Assembly: GCA_015680685.1 (NCBI GenBank)
Contig: MNCI01018361.1
Location: forward strand, 95,893 to 159,892
Direction: 5' to 3'
Length of the DNA: 64,000 bases
Source of the DNA: Gnetum montanum
Taxonomy: Eukaryota > Streptophyta > Gnetopsida > Gnetales > Gnetaceae
Part shown: positions 20,257 to 30,056 of the stretch, piece after piece
Layout: every line of letters begins with the position of its first letter
How positions within the stretch are numbered: position 1 is the first letter of the stretch
Position numbers and translations under genes: made by a program
Notes under the pieces: generated by a model
Database searches by the model: none
Seen by the model: the letters and a program-made list of their open reading frames with translations, nothing else
Told to the model about the DNA's origin: nothing

Positions 20257-21564
20257 TCATGGGGGATGCCACAGCCGACACATCAATGCCCTTACTGGTA
20301 GCCTGATCCTTATGGTTATTATGTGCAGCAGCCAGTTTCTCCAGGTGACGCTATGAGTCACACTCCACGCCGTCACTACTACGCTCGGGAGTACTTCAGA
20401 AGGACTCCTTCTCCTCCGGGAGACATCCCACATTCCGTCCATCCTCTAACTCCACCCGCACCTTTTCCACAAGTAGTTCCCACAACACCTCCTGCTCCAA
20501 CAATGCAAGGGAAATTGCCTACCCAACTGCAGCAGTGGCACACCGCGAGATCTGTAAATATTCAGAGTGTAAATATCCAACCGGACACTAGTTCTGGCGA
20601 TAACTGTACAAAAAAGAGACCCTTTTTTAGAACTAGAAGCCTGGATAGGCTCTCGCAACAACAAGAGGACGGGTATATGTGTAAGCCTCTAACTACTAAC
20701 ACTTCGGAGCACCCTTCAGTCCAAGGGAATGTAACGCATACGGTTATGCTAACACATACCGTAACTGACTGGATCAAGGTAGGCCACCTTCCCAGGAAAC
20801 TAACTGATCCTGGGAGTCCCTTTATTCATTTGCAGATCGCTGGAAATGCACCACATCGAGCTCTTCTTGACTCAGGTTCCGGAGTCAACTTAATTTCGCG
20901 AAAGATGTATCACGCCTGGAACCTGCCCCAACTTAAGAAGAGCAACATCCAACTAGAGCTGGCAGACCAGTCCATCACTATTCCCTTGGGTTTGGTGGAG
21001 GACGTTATCACCACTGTGTGTGGTTGGTCCTACCCAGCGGATTTCCTAGTGATCGATGTTAACAACAACGAAGGGGACTTCCCAATTATAATGGGAAGGG
21101 CATGGCTAAGCACAGTAGATGCATGCCTTAGGATCCGTGATCTTTCCTTGGAAATCTCCAAGATAAACATATGTGGAAAGATCGAGAAGAGGATAGTTCC
21201 ATGCATCACATACAGTGATTCATCGGGTGATGACACGGAGGAAATGTCTCCATGTCACAGGTGTGCCCAGGAAACTCTGCAACAAAGATGCCTGTATGTA
21301 GCAACCATAGAAGAAGAAGAAGACACCCCGTGGTTGACAGCTTCTCATAAGAGAAAACACATATGCATGGAACGAACTGAGGCAACTCATGCCAACAACC
21401 GTGGCATAGACACATTGAAATGTGAGCGTCGCCAACTTCCATCCCTGAACTTAAGGTCATCAATTGGGAGAAGTTGGGCACTGCTTAGAAATTCAAATAG
21501 GCGCTCACTACTTTGGATCTCTCCCTCACAACTCAGTCATGGGGGAGATGTCCACCTATGCTAA
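20257..21564 (+). CDS. pro: Aspartic protease region of element C, in phase with gag
   Basis: This frame is in phase with gag and is separated from it by TAG at 20254-20256 and a second TAG at 20299-20301; both positions read CAG or CAA (Gln) in some other copies. The long open part starts at 20323. It has a Pro/Gln-rich spacer, then the retropepsin box ALLDSGSGVNLIS (nt 20860-20898) with DSG intact, CGWSYPADFLVIDVN and DFPIIMGRAWLS. The protease would mature Gag. No RT follows: after KCERRQLPSL the frame crosses the pol-deletion junction and ends. Expression would need suppression of the amber codons or a new start. Confidence 0.85.
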
Positions 21565-21750
21565 TCATATGGGGTCCTCAGTTTTTTTTCAGTTTTTGTT
21601 TTACAACGTTTTTTTTTTCACATTTTTGTTTTACAATTTCTTTAACTTTTCTAATTTTTGTTTTACAAATTTCTTAAACTTTTCTTGTTTTTGTTTTACA
21701 ACATCGTTATATTTTTCTATCTTTTGTGTGTGTGTGTGTGTGCCATCCAT
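21565..21750 (+). repeat. T-rich tandem region with (GT)n, element C
   Basis: Repeats of tttttgttttacaa with variable spacers, followed by (GT)n at about 21727-21741. It is equivalent to the arrays in B (10365-10600), F (50247-50425) and E (61385-61460). Confidence 0.8.
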
Positions 21751-23578
21751 CAGGTAAATTCGTCACCCAATAAGTGTTCGGGCCGATGGGATGAACTTCA
21801 CTTCATCCATCCATCCATCAAGTCTATGGCCCTTAGGTTACGTTGTTGATACTAAGGTATGTTCTTTTGGTATGGCAGGCAATGAGATCACTTCATCCAT
21901 CCATCCATCAAGTCTATGGTTTCCCTTGGCTTGGAAATGTACAGTTCCCTTTCAATAAGAACTTTAACGAACCAGTGACTGGGCATTTCTCAAACTAAGA
22001 ACAGACTCAAGGATTTGAAACGGGTGTGACTTCAAGGGAACTTGGTGCTCTTGTGTTGGTCATTCACTTGGGTGCTTGGATGTTTTCTTCTTGGGTTTTC
22101 TTACCGTTCCGATGTAACCCAATAATCGGAAGCTGAGACAATAAAAATAAAGAAGTCTTTGCATGGTGTGGTCCCCACGCATAAAAACACAAAACAAAAA
22201 AAGAAGAAGACAAAATGGAAAAAAATGGAAAAAAAGAAAAAAAAAAGAGAAAAGTGAAAAAGCTAAAAAGCTAAAAGTGAGGATTCAAAGCACACCCCTT
22301 AGACGGAATAAACTTGGGCTACAAGCACTGGTTATGGAACCAAAGTGTTCCCTCTAACTAAGGCCCTTCTCGCTTCCCATTCTCTCTGTTGTTTCGTCGG
22401 AATGGTGGTGACTTCTCGAAGTTGCATCCTTGTTACCTAGTGGATGATTTAACCAATTGCATTGATGCGCAGTCATTGGAAGTGGTTGGTTTGAGGCCAG
22501 AGTTGGAATGAGATTCACCAGGTCACAGTAATCATGAAACACACAAGGGGCTGTACACCACCTTATTCTTGGGATTCCATTTCATTCCTCTTTCTTCCCA
22601 TCCTTCTCTCCATTGTTCACCTCATTGCCGGTTGTATCATTGTATATACTTTAGTTGATGCTTTGTTTTCTTTTTGGTAACTTCTTCCGGTTAAGACTTT
22701 AGCTCTTGTTTCCAAAGGACATTCCCAGAGCCTACAAACTCTTTGAATGTGGGGTTGTCAGGGCATTAAGGGCATGCGCCCGCTTTGGGGAGGACCCACT
22801 AACATTCCTATTTGGGACACTAGTTAACTTCCTTTCCTTAACATTTTGCAATTAATTAACAATTTTGTTCATTTCCATCATGACATCCTTTTTATCGATG
22901 CCATAGTTGTCCCTTTTTACCTATCATTCCTATTCTTTTTCTCTCTCCATTCTAACGCTATCGGAGGTTCGCGATTAGTCATGGGGGTACGGGGCCTGAT
23001 TTTCCTGATTTTTCGATTTTTATCCTAAGCCCTAGATTTTTTTTCGTTTTTCTTCCTAACCCCTATACCTTCGGTAATCATCATCTACATTTCCCCAGAT
23101 CCATAACAGCCATACCACAACTTAGCTAATGAACCTAAACCGAAGCAAGGTATGCTTTACTTAATGATTCAATTACCCTTGCTAATATATGATTGTGTTG
23201 TGTGTGCAGGTGGCAATCATACAACAACAGAATGGATCTGGAGTAGACACTTGGAATGGAGCAGCGCTGGAGCAGCATGCAAGGAGTGGAATTGATAATG
23301 TGCTTACAGATGAACAACGAAAGGCGTAATCTCGGCGATGGCAACAACAAGACTCTTCTCTCTTCTTCTCTTCTATCCTCTCTCCTCTTTTCTCTCAGCT
23401 GCCAATTGTGGCCTGATGTCATTGTAATAAGGTGTTCAACCATGTTGTCATGAACACCAGTTTTTGTCAAGTCTTGTAATAAAGACCGTTCACATGTCAT
23501 CCCATTAGTTCCATTTTCCCTAATAATCCCATACCTACCTGATATCATTGTAAGGAACTCGAGGACGAGTTTTCATTC
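21751..23578 (+). other. Element C 3' non-coding region
   Basis: No supportable gene in 1.8 kb. It includes a catccatccatc short repeat, given twice (about 21800 and 21895), a purine-rich tract near 22195-22270, and an internal PPT-like AGTCATGGGGG at 22977-22987. The same order occurs in E and B. Confidence 0.7.
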
Positions 23579-23591
23579 AGTCATGGGGGTA
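23579..23591 (+). promoter_or_regulatory. Polypurine tract of element C
   Basis: AGTCATGGGGGTA directly before the 3' LTR; plus-strand cDNA primer site by position. Confidence 0.8.
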
Positions 23592-23616
23592 TGATGAGAC
23601 GCGACTTGCACTAGGC

Positions 23617-23773
23617 CGTGATATCGCGTACACGATATCGTGGCCGCCGCGATATCGCGGCCGCCGCGATATCGCATCCCATGCGATATCGCGTACATGA
23701 TATCGCATCCCATGCGATATCACGTACATGATATCGCATCTATCCCTGCGATATCGCGTACGCGATATCGCAG
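23617..23773. repeat. U3 palindrome array, ten GATATC cores
   Basis: Ten units, many perfect as gcgatatcgc, spaced about 12-20 bp with linkers such as ggccgcc, atcccat and gtacat, ending beside tctataaataag. Confidence 0.92.
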
Positions 23774-23878
23774 CTAGCCGTCATATCTATAAATAAGAGG
23801 CGACACTCCCCTTATTTCCCAATCCTGGCTAGTGTAGCGAAGCTCTGGCAGATTGATCACTCCAGAGTTAGAATTTTT

Positions 23879-24461
23879 NNNNNNNNNNNNNNNNNNNNNN
23901 NNNNNNNNNNNNNNNNNNNNNNNNNNNNNNNNNNNNNNNNNNNNNNNNNNNNNNNNNNNNNNNNNNNNNNNNNNNNNNNNNNNNNNNNNNNNNNNNNNNN
24001 NNNNNNNNNNNNNNNNNNNNNNNNNNNNNNNNNNNNNNNNNNNNNNNNNNNNNNNNNNNNNNNNNNNNNNNNNNNNNNNNNNNNNNNNNNNNNNNNNNNN
24101 NNNNNNNNNNNNNNNNNNNNNNNNNNNNNNNNNNNNNNNNNNNNNNNNNNNNNNNNNNNNNNNNNNNNNNNNNNNNNNNNNNNNNNNNNNNNNNNNNNNN
24201 NNNNNNNNNNNNNNNNNNNNNNNNNNNNNNNNNNNNNNNNNNNNNNNNNNNNNNNNNNNNNNNNNNNNNNNNNNNNNNNNNNNNNNNNNNNNNNNNNNNN
24301 NNNNNNNNNNNNNNNNNNNNNNNNNNNNNNNNNNNNNNNNNNNNNNNNNNNNNNNNNNNNNNNNNNNNNNNNNNNNNNNNNNNNNNNNNNNNNNNNNNNN
24401 NNNNNNNNNNNNNNNNNNNNNNNNNNNNNNNNNNNNNNNNNNNNNNNNNNNNNNNNNNNNN
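23879..24461. other. Assembly gap (583 N)
   Basis: Run of N inside the 3' LTR of element C. Frames called across it are not real. Confidence 0.99.
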
Positions 24462-24639
24462 AGACTTGCTTAACCATACACCGTGACACATACAAGCAAG
24501 CCTGGGAAGACAACGAACGATTAACCCCAAGTGTTTCTTGTGGCGTTAAGGCATTTAGTCTGCGGAGTTCGACTGGATCGCGCGTGTACGCTCGTTTCGT
24601 ATGGTTGAGTGTAGGGGTACCTCGCCACTCATCAACTAG

Positions 24640-24735
24640 GATGCATTAATACAACTCTTGTCATAAGTCACATCCTATGGGAGAAAGGGAGTGTAGATGT
24701 CTCAACTAAATTCTTGTCCCTTGAAAATGCTAAAG
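24640..24735 (+). pseudogene. Possible copia RNase H tail
   Basis: Directly after element C the plus strand reads SHILWEKGSVDVSTKF then LSLENAKGLFVHH and a stop. This resembles the end of copia RNase H (a H.IR..V..G stretch followed by ADI.TK.L....F), with a few residues missing. It is short and lacks upstream support because C is inserted there, so the call is tentative. Confidence 0.35.
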
Positions 24736-24814
24736 GACTATTTGTGCACCACTAGCATCAACACTAATTTAAACAATGGATTATTAGTAGACCACTAAGA
24801 TCAGTTAAGACTGG

Positions 24815-25270
24815 TAATGTATATTCCATATGCATGATAGTGATAACTAGTATTTGGTATGGTATAAGTACAGATGATAACTTGATTTAAATTTTAATAT
24901 TAAGTGTTGGTACATGCTATTTTTCAAATGTATGTTAGTGGTGGTGAGGCAGAGATGTAGTTTTGTTGCTTTTGGATATGGTATTGTTGATCTTGTACTT
25001 GGTTTACAATTTGATATTATTGCCTTTCAATCTTATAATTGGTATTAGTTTGTGTTTTTGATGTATGGAGAGATTTTTCATCTGCTTATATGTGCTTGTA
25101 TACTAACATGTTGTGCAAATCTATTATCTATGCCTAGGTTTCCAATTCTATGATGCTTGTTCTTGAGTCATATGAGGAGATGATAAAATTTTTTCATTTA
25201 GTATATTTTAATTCTTATTTTCTTTTAGATGTTTATGTTGCATCAGTTAGGGGTCCATTCATATGATTGA
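24815..25270 (+). repeat. LTR-like direct repeat, copy 1, first part
   Basis: Aligns with 28345-28890 (shared gatgataactt, catgctatttttcaaatg, ttttgttgctyttggat, tactaacwtgttgtg). It is split by a 2.7-kb insertion and resumes at about 27930-28170. Confidence 0.65.
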
Positions 25271-25291
25271 AGAATGCTTAACATTTTTTTA

Positions 25292-25345
25292 GAGGGGGGT
25301 GTGGGGTGTGTGTGGGGGGTAAGGAGGGGAAGGGGGAGGGATGTG
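25292..25345 (+). repeat. G-rich tract with G-quadruplex potential
   Basis: Runs of four to six G (aggggggtgtgggg, tggggggtaaggagggg, aagggggaggg) close to the left edge of the insertion. Confidence 0.7.
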
Positions 25346-25447
25346 TTGGATCCCAAAAAAATATTAATAATGAGTAAAGAAAATTCAAAGTACATTACAA
25401 ACTTGACACTAAGTAGACATCATTAAAAAATCAAAAGAGAAAGTAAC

Positions 25448-25590
25448 GAGGCATTAACCTAGCATTTAGACACTTGATTTAGGAGCTCCAAGTCATGGAT
25501 ACAATTTTGGTGGGCAATGCAAGGTTATATAAAGTTATATCTTGGGGTGTATCTATGTTTCACTAAGTTTTGGGTACAACACCCTTATAA
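25448..25590 (+). mobile_element. SINE copy 2
   Basis: Starts gaggcattaacctagc and holds acacttgatttaggagctcc, a B-box-like gtcatggatacaatttt and gtatctatgtttcacta. It aligns along its length with the reverse complement of copy 3. Confidence 0.65.
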
Positions 25591-27929
25591 TTAATACTTT
25601 AAAAAACTAAGAGGATAAAGTTAATTGTTAGTAGGAAGGAAGGTCCCATTCCTTACAAAATTTATATCACTTGTTGACATTCATGCTTGAACTTAAAATA
25701 GTAAAACGGTTCAAGATAGAGAGTTGTGACTTAATTCTATTATTTGTATTAAAGAAAGAAAATGGTATCACTTATGAAAGATCTTCACCTCATCGCTTAT
25801 TAATCTTATGTTGAGAATCTTTACCATCGACTATAACCATCCTACTAATACTAGTTTTAATCTTTAAGTTAATAGTATTCTTATTAGCTAGGAAAAAATT
25901 TACTGTACAAGATATTTGTCCAAGCTGCTTAATACTTCCTCTAGTAACATTAAAAATGTACAAAAGAGCTTATTTCTTCTTTGAATTATTTATTACCATT
26001 TAATAATTTTTATTATTGATATTAACTTGATTTTTTATATGTTCAGCTCTATATTACTTTTTTTTAATATCTTCAACTTCAACACATTTTTTTTCTTTTC
26101 TTTAAAATCTTTTTTTTGGAGTAGAAAATGACAAGCATTACATAAATGTTCTCCACAATGGCAAAAGTTGCAAGAATTAGAAAACTTATAATATGTAATT
26201 AGTCAAATATAGGTATTTCTTCTTGCTTATAATACTAATTTTTTTTAATGATTGAGAATGTTGATTTCAACAAAAAAAACTTTCTACAAAAATCAAAAGT
26301 TATAAGAATAAACTCCATACTCTTAATGGGACCAAGAAGACTAATAAGTTCTTGCTCAACCTTTTGAAAAATCAATGAAAGATTATATAACTCAATGAAA
26401 CAAAGAACTTGAGCATATTCTTTAGATCAAACATCAAAATCTAGAGCCTACTTACAAATGATTAACACTACATGCTTGTTATTAAAAACCCCATATCTAG
26501 GGCAAACTACAACATCAACACAGTATCTAACTCAATAAGAAGAAGAAAAAATAATAACTAGCATGAATGACTTGGATGTCATGTTTTTTCATCATATCAT
26601 TTAACTACAAAACAAAACTCTAATTTCAAAGCAAGTATCCCAAACTTTAAATGAACACATATTTTAATGAAAGATCAACAACCAATGACTCATATACATC
26701 ATCAAGAAGAATAAAATTAGGTGTCTTATTTACATTAACATGACTAGAAGAAGGCATCATGACTTTTTTCTTACCGAATTGTAAATCTACATTTTGAAAA
26801 TTAACAAAAATTTCTGCATTGATGAAAGAAGAAGAAATTTTAACATTGGTTAAAGAAGTTAGGAGTAATATGGAAAATTCTAGAGAAATAAGATCCACTA
26901 GAGAAAAATTATTAGCAGATCTAGTAGCAAAATATGAAATGAGATGAAAATAAAGAGCAATAGAACCATAGGCAAATGTAGAAGGATCTTATTATCAGAA
27001 ATGGAAATAACAAGCTTCTCTCTTCATCACAAGTAGAGAACAAGAAGAAGCCTCTCTCTCTTGCAATAGAAGAATGTAAGAATGGGATACAAAGGGGATG
27101 TATGTGATTGGTACAAAAATTGAGGTGAGGGAGGTCCCTTAAATAACTAAATAATCATCCACTATTTTAATAACCATAGCCTAAATTTAGCAGGATAACC
27201 GTAGCTGCCTAAATTTAGTAGGATAACAAAAATTAGATCTGCTAAATAATCAAATTGGTTGGAAAAACATGAAATCCACTAGAAAAATCTAACTTCTAAT
27301 TCTTGGCATTTTGTGGGTGTCATATCCCTATATATATATTAAAATTAAAAATTTAAAACAAAGAGAAGAAACTTCAAATCAACAAAAAAGAAAGGCCTAA
27401 TAGTTTTGGGGATGTCTTTCCAAGTTTTCATCCTTATAATCAATCTTGAAAAACCTCTTCTCTAGGATAGAAAATTAGATATTTCATGAAAAGATTTAAT
27501 AAAGAATGATGATAATTGAAAATATCAATATCAAGGGTCTTAGAAACTATCATCAAATTAACCAATTGTACCAATAAAAATGAGTTTGATAGATAGAATG
27601 CATGGACAACATCCAATCCTTAATCTTTTTAAACTAGATTTAGATGACTCAAAAAATTGAGGAACGAGGTAAATAACTTAGAATTTGTACAAAAACATAC
27701 CTTCCAAAAATTTCTTGTGTAATAGTTTCATATAAACCATTAAATAACTTGTAGAATGGCAATGAAGTGGTGGATCTGCTTGAAGAATCGCCTACTAAAT
27801 CTCGCAATATTACATGTAGTTCCAAATAGATTTACTAGAAAATATTATATCAAGTAAAAAATCAAATTCATTGAAGAAACATTATATCCATAGAAAAAAC
27901 ATCAGATCTACTCACAACTTCAATCACAA

Positions 27930-28176
27930 TACTTGGAATTTTATGACTAATAATTTAATGGCTTTATGACATTAAATTTTTGTATTAGTTGTTATGGATA
28001 TTAAGTTTATGTGTGTCTCATATAAAGTTTTTCTTAGGAAAGACAACTCAAGGCCTGTAGCACAACTCCGACCCATACTGTAGGGTAGATATGATTCATG
28101 AACAAAAATCTCTTATGGATTTGGGATATGTACTTTTAATTATCCTATGAGGAATGATATGTTATCATGATGAGTG
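27930..28176 (+). repeat. LTR-like direct repeat, copy 1, second part
   Basis: Shares ttggaattttatgactaa and acattaaatttttgtatta with 28910-28960, continuing the repeat begun at 24815. Confidence 0.6.
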
Positions 28177-28330
28177 GGGTGTTGTAACTTGAAATAAGTG
28201 AAACATAGGTACAACCTAAGATATATAGTCTAATTAGAACTTTATATAAATCAACATTACCCATAGAATTAAATCCATGACCTAGAACTTCCAAATCAAG
28301 TGTCTTACCACTAGGCCAATGCCTCATTGA
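28177..28330 (-). mobile_element. SINE copy 3, with target duplication
   Basis: On the minus strand it starts gaggcattggcctagtgg (A box TGGCCTAGTGG) and has a B-box-like GGTCATGGATTTAATTC at tRNA-like spacing. It is flanked by tatcatgatgagtg (28163-28176) and tatcatggtgagtg (28331-28344), a 14-bp duplication with one mismatch, as expected for LINE-mobilised SINEs. Confidence 0.75.
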
Positions 28331-28344
28331 TATCATGGTGAGTG

Positions 28345-29060
28345 ACAAGTATTATCCCACATGCATAGTAATGATAAATAGCATTTAATATGGTATAAGT
28401 ATAGATGATAACTTAATTCACATATTAATACTAAGTACTAATGCATGCTATTTTTCAAATGTGGGTTGGTGGTACTGGGTGGAGAAATGTGGTTTTGTTG
28501 CTCTTGGATTTGGTATTATTGATCTTGGACATAGATTGTAATTTGGTATTATTTTATTTCAAACTTGTAATTAGTGTTGCTTTCGGTTTGGTATCTATGA
28601 AAAGATGTTGCATGTTCTTGTATATGCTTATATACTAACTTGTTGTGTAGATCTATTACCCATGCCTAAGTTTTCTATTCTAAAATTCTTTTTCTTTATA
28701 CTCTATTTTCAATGATCTACTCTAAATTTTTTTAATACTACTATTCATTTTTTTAAGGTCTAACACCCTCCTAGTCTATAATGCTTATCTTCAAGTCATA
28801 TAAGGGAGGTGATAAAATTTTTTCCATTTAGTGTATATTGACTCTTCTTTTCCTTTAGATGTTAATGTTGCATGAGTTGGGGGATCACTCACATACTTGG
28901 AGGATGATTGGAATTTTATAACTAAGAAATTCATAGCTTCATGACACTAAATTTTTGTATTAGTTGTTATGAATTTTGACTCTATGTATCTCATATGGAT
29001 TTGAGGCATGTACTTTGGTTATCTTATAATGGATTATGTATTACTGTGATGAGTGAAAAT
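28345..29060 (+). repeat. LTR-like direct repeat, copy 2
   Basis: Uninterrupted version of the repeat at 24815-25270 plus 27930-28176. The two copies lie almost in tandem once the SINE and the insertion are removed. Possibly LTRs of the copia relative whose tail is at 24640. Confidence 0.55.
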
Positions 29061-29108
29061 TATGATCAATATCCAATCATACAATCTTCAAGTATCATAG
29101 TAGACCAT

Positions 29109-29935
29109 TGATGAAGCATTAGTTGGTTGTGTCAATGTAGCCCCTTTGATGCAACTACTTTGAGGCAACTACTTCAACGCAGCTACCTTGATGCAACCAC
29201 ATGCTCTCACTATGTATTAGCATTCTTTGATCAATAGAGTAGCTGGACTCTTGTAGTTTTATTCCGTAGTCTTAGAGAATAGTCAGTGAATGTTGTAGCA
29301 TGGATCTAAGTCAATTATACAATGTCTTATTCAAATGGCAATGTACCTGGGCACATTTCATGAATGACAATAAGATCGCAATTGATTCTTAGTCATTGCA
29401 GCACTTTGACTTAGATTAAATTTACTTTTAATGTAATTTATATTCCATGTACTTAGTTAATATTTACATGTTCATGCATGTTAATGAATTAGTGGAATGA
29501 GCATGACTAGTTTCAAGCGTAAACACGTATTGACTTGGTAATCCTAGTAGCACTATTACTTGGTTCGCCCAATTGCATAGTGCGTGGTAATCCTAGTAGT
29601 AGATACATGGGTTTAGGACATGTATGGAAAGCTAGGAACAAACACTCATTGCCCATAGGCTAGCTTAGACTTTATCTTTATGTTGCTAATTAGATCAAAT
29701 AATTGATTTCTCTATTATCATTAAGAGTAACATAAGGCTGAAACAACATCAAGAATCATATGTCTCACTCTGGACTAAACCATATGTGATAAAGCTACCA
29801 CTAGTTTAAGTGGGAAGATAGTGAACTACAATCAATGCAATGCATAACTAGTTCCATCCATGGAATTCAACTGCATCATGTGTGAACGCTTATCATTCAT
29901 ATGGTTGGACATACGGGGTGCCTTGCCACTCATCA
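29109..29935 (+). repeat. 5' LTR of element D (827 bp)
   Basis: TGATGAAGCATTAG...CCACTCATCA. U3 has short repeats around ctaccttgatgcaac/aggcaactac (29150-29205) where other families have GCGATATCGC. Confidence 0.85.
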
Positions 29936-29959
29936 TTGGTGCCATTGCTAGGGATTGTG
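29936..29959 (+). promoter_or_regulatory. Primer binding site of element D
   Basis: ttggtgccattgctagggat, a mutated Athila-type site right after the LTR. Confidence 0.75.
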
Positions 29960-30056
29960 CTAGTTATCTAGATTAGTTATATCATACAAAATCGTTGTAA
30001 ACGCATTAATAATTTATCTTTTAGAAAATATTAACACACATCATTAACTAACAATA

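Larger units (their letters stand above)
17034..24634 (+). mobile_element. Element C: young Athila-like non-autonomous gag-protease retrotransposon
   Basis: Complete plus-strand element with a 1,040-bp 5' LTR, an unmutated primer site, a long gag frame, a protease frame, a 3' non-coding region, a polypurine tract and a 3' LTR that holds a 583-base N gap. RT, RNase H and integrase are missing. Over the comparable tail of the two LTRs (about 170 bp) I count only about three differences, so it is the most recent full element here. Confidence 0.92.
23592..24634 (+). repeat. 3' LTR of element C with assembly gap
   Basis: Starts TGATGAGACGCG and ends CTCATCA. Positions 23879-24461 are N. With the gap it measures 1,043 bp against 1,040 for the 5' LTR, even though its U3 array is some 110 bp longer, so the gap length is probably an estimate. 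Confidence 0.9.
25271..27929. mobile_element. Unclassified 2.7-kb insertion
   Basis: It interrupts the LTR-like repeat, as shown by comparison with 28331-29060. It begins near a G-rich tract (25292-25345) and contains SINE copy 2. On the minus strand there is a possible zinc-binding Cys cluster near 26117-26181 and a short open frame at 26647-26898. No RT, transposase or clear terminal repeats are visible to me. Confidence 0.45.

Noticed and set aside
22163-22357. Lys-rich open frame in the element C 3' region
   Set aside because: It lies in a purine-rich tract of the non-coding region and is not conserved in the other copies.
23853-24530. Long open frames across 23.85-24.53 kb
   Set aside because: They consist almost entirely of N from the assembly gap.
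17034-24634. Element C as an autonomous, active retrotransposon
   Set aside because: It has no RT, RNase H or integrase and two amber codons before the protease; at best it could be mobilised in trans.
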